Below are positions 60,901 through 64,000 of a DNA stretch of 64,000 bases, piece after piece (within the stretch, counting starts at the first letter, position 1; each line of letters opens with the position of its first letter). A model generated the notes under the pieces. That model saw only the letters and a list, made by a program, of their open reading frames with translations. It did not search any database and had not been told where the DNA came from. Origin of the DNA: Elysia chlorotica (Eukaryota; Mollusca; Gastropoda; Plakobranchidae); assembly GCA_003991915.1 (NCBI GenBank), contig RQTK01001078.1:100864-164863 (forward strand), written 5' to 3'. Both the position numbers and the translations under genes were made by a program.

Positions 60901-63067
60901 TGTGGGTTACTACAGCTGCAATTCAGCCTGGGCGCACCAGGAAAACATAATCTTTGATGGCCCTTGAGTTAACTTTTAGGCTGCCTTGCATGAAACCAAA
61001 TAGCCAATTTCCATGGGTGGGACTACTGACCAAATCGTTGGGAAGTTACACCAAGGTATTGGACCTTATCAACAATTTGTAGCTGGTTTAGTAATCAGAG
61101 TATGGTTTAAATATAAGAAGTTGACTAACTAGGCCTAGTAATATATGTCTTCAATCTGAAACTTTGTTTGATTCTTTAACCCATGCGGCCGCCCGACAGC
61201 CAAATGGCCAGTCTGAGTCTGACACGGGTGACTGGGTGTGAAGAAATGGGGTGTGGCAGTACTGTTACTGGTTAACTGATACTTTGAGTGTTGCGCTGTT
61301 ATCACTGATATTCTTTTTCATTATTTCTAGTTATGAGTTCATAAAACTATATATATATATTTCTAGTGTGCTGACAAGTTGGTTGGTTTCAATATATATA
61401 TATATATATATATATCTTGTTAGTTTTCGCATTTTAATAATCGTTTATTACTAATAGTATGGGAGGAATAAAGGAGAAGCCAGTTATTACTTTCTTTCCT
61501 GCAGGTGATCACAATTAAACTTATTTAATTTCAAATAGCTGTGGGTGTGGTATGTTTCAGGGTTTTTTTATTCCTCCTGTGTGTCTCTTGACTGAAAGGG
61601 TTATGCGTTTAGAACACTTGTAGCCCTAATTGAAATTTCTACAATACGGAAATGGAAATATTAACTGAGGATCGAACCTTCGACCTCCTACTCGTCAATC
61701 CAGAGCAATAATGATAGAGATATCTGGTGCCTTAAATTGATACAAATGCAATTAGACCTTGTGCTCCTCAGTCTCGAGCACTGGAGACTGAGCTATCCCA
61801 CAAATTTATAGAAAAATATCAGACCAATATTGGACGCCTGCTGAGTATCGCCTGTATTGTGTCTGCCTACTATCCAAATAAACTCAGCACAGTGTAAAAG
61901 TGAGCCAATCGCAATAAAAACCCCACAATTTAATACGAAAAGAACAGACCCGAGTTTAACATGCAATTTGGCCAGCGCCTGTTTCACATCAGTGTGTGTG
62001 TGTGTCTGTCTGTCTTTGTGTCTTGTGGGGCGGCGTTTGACACTTCTATGAGAATCAGTCAAAGCATGGCTTTCATCACCATCTTCCCCTACATCAATGG
62101 TTCAACCGTATTTATATACAGGGATCAAACACCGCCAGGTTACCCAAGATCTCTACGGGGGCGTATCTTGCTCAGGTTTTTGGTTGGTTGGTTGGGTTTT
62201 TAACGTCCAACATCAGCAACTTATGGCTATATCGTGGACGGGCCCCAAGACGGACGTCTGACAATTTTATGTGCTGCCACACACGAGACAGGGTGGGGAT
62301 ACCATGACTCCTGTCTCAGCCGGTCACATTATACTGACACCGACCCAACCAGTAGGGATTGCAACAGCCAGGATTCGAACTCGGGACCTTTTGCGTCTGA
62401 AGCCGATGTTCTACCCTCTTGCTCAGGTATCTTTCTCCTTCCTCTGCACTTTCCTTTTTAGAGTTCCAGGCTATCATCAGTGATATAACCGTCATAATGT
62501 GACTGGAAGGCTGAGAATCCTCCAAAAACTACTCATTGATTTCATTGGTTGACAATTTTAAGAGCATGTACACACATTCACAAGTTTCTCAGTTTCTCAC
62601 GTGATAGAAAAAGGAGGAATAAAGGATGAATGAAGGCCCACCACCAGTGGCAGTTAGTGAGTTACTACGCACCCCGCAGTGCCCAGTTGCGAGGTGCTAA
62701 GTGTCACTTCATCGGTGTTCGTCTTGTTGTTGTTTTTTTTTACATAGCGAGGCAATCAAGTGGCGTGCCACACTTAAATATTTTTTTCTCTTTGACTTGA
62801 CTTAACTAGACTAAATCTAGATCTAGATCTTAGATGACGAAATGATGGGAGACTCCAAAGAACAAAACAAAATGAAATGAAAACCGGTGTAATACACTGG
62901 GTCAAGCTAGATGACATTAAAATCGAGATATCTAAATAATAATGAACTACCTGGTAAATAACCTTAACTAAAAACTTGTTAAGTGTCCTTACTTGTCTGG
63001 CTGGAGTTAACGTTCCATCAACATCAAACAAGCAGATAGTGGACGTGTCACGCTGAGATTCTGCCAT
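54288..63067 (-). CDS. PMM2: Phosphomannomutase, seven exons (exons 5-6 duplicated)
   Basis: Exons 63067-62993, 59919-59802, 58712-58636, 58062-57971, 57552-57453, 56634-56443 and 54392-54288 join in phase to 252 residues (human PMM2 has 246, PMM1 262). The enzyme converts mannose-6-phosphate to mannose-1-phosphate in the cytosol, feeding GDP-mannose for glycosylation. Visible are the HAD nucleophile motif DVDGTLT (residues 15-21), [45 protein letters not shown] and FFGDKT, then [14 protein letters not shown] second, nearly identical pair of exons 5 and 6 lies at 56314-56215 and 55345-55154, with identical protein. Exon 5 must enter in phase 2 while exon 6 ends in phase 0, so 5-6-5-6 would hit an early stop; a single pair, or 5-6-6, keeps the frame. 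PMM1 versus PMM2 cannot be separated; molluscs probably have one gene. Confidence 0.93.
54952..54993. repeat. AAT microsatellite
   Basis: Run of AAT units in the last PMM intron, about 90 bases from the start of the duplicated exon block. Confidence 0.95.
55079..56326. repeat. PMM duplicated block, copy A (exons 5' and 6')
   Basis: About 1.25 kb starting GATGTCAAGCATAACTATTC. It contains exons at 55154-55345 and 56215-56314 plus the intron between them, and closely matches 56368-57564. Exon differences are silent; intron differences include indels. Confidence 0.93.
56368..57564. repeat. PMM duplicated block, copy B (exons 5 and 6)
   Basis: About 1.2 kb starting with the same bases as copy A, with exons at 56443-56634 and 57453-57552. 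The intron between them is shorter by about 50 bases, with a missing stretch near 57146 and small insertions. Confidence 0.93.
59103..59118. repeat. Poly-C run
   Basis: About fifteen consecutive C in PMM intron 2. A shorter poly-C run lies near 18768. Confidence 0.95.
59239..59410 (-). mobile_element. SINE core and 3' part, antisense
   Basis: From AAGTTGGTTTAACATCCAAC through CACAAGACTGACGTCTGACA and GGATACCATGACTCCTGTCT to CACTGACCCAACCAG. It lies in PMM intron 2, immediately followed by a sense copy, which makes an inverted pair. Confidence 0.85.
59430..59525 (+). mobile_element. SINE head and start of core, sense
   Basis: GTGCTTCAAATCCCAGC resembles the B-box. CCCCTACTGATTGGGTCAGT and GGTATAATGTGAC match the start of the core; the rest is lost. 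Confidence 0.65.
60605..60970 (-). mobile_element. LINE ORF2 C-terminal fragment
   Basis: On the - strand a frame reads [20 protein letters not shown] followed by [11 protein letters not shown], the typical region after the reverse transcriptase in CR1/L2/jockey-like LINEs. Further on, another frame gives [15 protein letters not shown], resembling the WNNLPQESV end of such ORFs. Frame changes and stops separate the pieces. It lies in PMM intron 1. The clade cannot be fixed. Confidence 0.65.
61345..61416. repeat. TA microsatellites
   Basis: Two TA runs (about 61350-61361 and 61393-61416) in PMM intron 1. Confidence 0.9.
61664..61800 (-). repeat. tRNA-like relic with a long spacer
   Basis: On the - strand, GTGGGATAGCTCAGTCTCC resembles a tRNA A-box. 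GGTCGAAGGTTCGATCCTC resembles a T-arm/B-box about 110 bases later, which is roughly 65 bases more than in a normal tRNA. It could be a SINE head or tRNA copy split by an insertion. It is not a functional tRNA as read. Confidence 0.3.
62178..62416 (-). mobile_element. Full SINE copy with perfect target-site duplication
   Basis: Flanked by TCTTGCTCAGGT at 62166-62177 and again at 62417-62428. On the - strand it starts GGGTAGAACATCGGCTTCAG, with the B-box in CCCGAGTTCGAATCC. The core has TACTGGTTGGGTCGGTGTCA and GACCGGCTGAGACAGGAGTC, and it ends in GACGTTAAAAACCCAACC plus TTGG-type repeats on the + strand. Low divergence from the copy at 47905 and the intact duplication suggest a recent insertion into PMM intron 1. 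Confidence 0.92.
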
Positions 63068-64000
63068 AATTACAGTTTGTACGTCTAAACAACAGAACCG
63101 AGAAGTCAAGAACCAAACTGACGCAACCGAAACAGAAAGTTGATGTGTTGGTTGTGTTTCACAATATAATGTCTATTAATAGAAGTCTGCGGTGTGTTTG
63201 GACCCGAGGCAGGCGAGAGCGCAGCAGGACTGGTAACATCGTGGCAACAGCCGTGGTTATGGGCGGTATTATTGATGCAATAGTTTTCATGATTTCATAC
63301 GACCACATTAGGGCTACTAGATGGTGTATTATGGATTTCATATTTTATTCAATCGCAAGGGGGAAAAGGGCGGGGCACTGCATGCATTTTTTCAAGTCTA
63401 GTGTTCCAATACTAGTGTCCCCTACTAGTTCGAGAAGAAGAAGAAGAAGAAGAAGAAGAAGAAGAAGAAGAAGAAGAAGAAGAAGAAGAAGAAGAAGAAG
63501 AAGAAGAAGAAAGGAGGAGGAGATGTTAATGATGGTGGTAGTGGTGGTGAGCACATATCACATGCAAGATGAAGATGAAAGAATGTGGGAAGTGTGGTAA
63601 AAATACTTGACGATTTCATTTCCACACATTTTGATTTGCGTGCACATCTAAAAAAAAAAAAATTGACGGCAAACGCTGACAACATTATTTGATTTTCACT
63701 TAGCTGGCACACAAGGGTTAACATACATGTAACCCACAGATTTCTATTAATAGAGATCTATGCACATACCTAGCTCAGTGCATCTTATACAAAAATAAAA
63801 ACCGGTGGTGTTTTATGAGCAAATGCATTGATTATTGAACAGTAGGCCTATGTGTTGTTCTTGCGATTTAATTACGTTATATATCGGTTATCGAAATCAT
63901 TATACAACAGTTTAAAAATCCACGTGTAGGATAATCACGGTTAAATTTCAATACACTGCACCAATGTCTTTTATAAACTTCATTGTGCGTTGAGTACTAA
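63068..64000. other. PMM 5' flank
   Basis: The 63.18-63.26 kb stretch is relatively CpG-rich and could be part of the PMM promoter or an upstream neighbour's edge. The rest is AT-rich with the GAA microsatellite. The 151-codon + frame here is mostly the GAA run and is not credited. Confidence 0.45.
63433..63511. repeat. GAA microsatellite
   Basis: About 26 uninterrupted GAA units, upstream of PMM. Purine-purity and length make it a possible triplex-forming and unstable tract. Confidence 0.97.

Noticed and set aside
63145-63600. 151-codon + strand frame ending in a poly-Arg run
   Set aside because: The second half is the GAA microsatellite, and the first half shows no recognisable family or splice context.

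Overview
This is an AT-rich, intron-rich animal nuclear window, probably from a mollusc and most likely a gastropod. The lineage is inferred from the gene complement and the repeat style (RTE-like LINEs, tRNA-derived SINEs, many microsatellites); nothing in the window proves it. I assembled exons by hand from splice sites, reading phase and protein family resemblance. Five conserved genes result. They are a tweety-family channel-like protein (TTYH, + strand, 5' exons outside the window), a GRB2-like SH3-SH2-SH3 adapter (- strand), a mitochondrial carrier of the UCP4/SLC25A27 type (- strand), a CARHSP1/CSDC2-type cold-shock protein (+ strand) and a phosphomannomutase (PMM, - strand). No rRNA, CRISPR array, prokaryotic operon, or LTR/retrovirus-like or Polinton-like element was recognised.

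Layout: TTYH 393-11150 (+) converges on GRB2-like 20445-24920 (-), with about 9.3 kb of UTR-like or intergenic DNA between them. Next come a SINE-rich gap (25.3-26.7 kb) and UCP4 in two pieces. Exons 1-3 lie at 28869-30488 and exons 4-10 at 33387-41403, both on the - strand, so in transcription order the 5' exons sit downstream of the last exon. CARHSP1 44608-48549 (+) follows and converges on PMM 54288-63067 (-). The last kilobase holds the PMM 5' flank and a GAA microsatellite.

The most notable theme is local duplication. UCP4 exons 4-5 are present twice, at 36.6-39.2 and 39.3-41.9 kb, on either side of an N gap. PMM exons 5-6 are present twice, at 55.1-56.3 and 56.4-57.6 kb. The 3' part of TTYH exon 8 with its splice donor is tandemly repeated. 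A GRB2 intron carries a 282-bp tandem repeat. Neither duplicated exon pair can be spliced consecutively with its twin in frame. Together with the scrambled UCP4 order and the gap, this points to haplotype or ordering errors in the assembly, or else to mutually exclusive exons; long reads and RNA would decide.

Mobile DNA: a tRNA-headed SINE family of about 240 bp recurs about nine times, and one copy has a perfect 12-bp target-site duplication. There is a 243-bp foldback element with 27-bp perfect inverted ends, several broken LINE fragments (endonuclease and reverse transcriptase pieces), and an inverted pair of short ATT-tailed repeats flanking a LINE fragment. The five genes act in unrelated processes (membrane transport, receptor signalling, the mitochondrial inner membrane, mRNA binding and GDP-mannose supply). 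I see no sign that they form a functional cluster, and no convincing new biological system.
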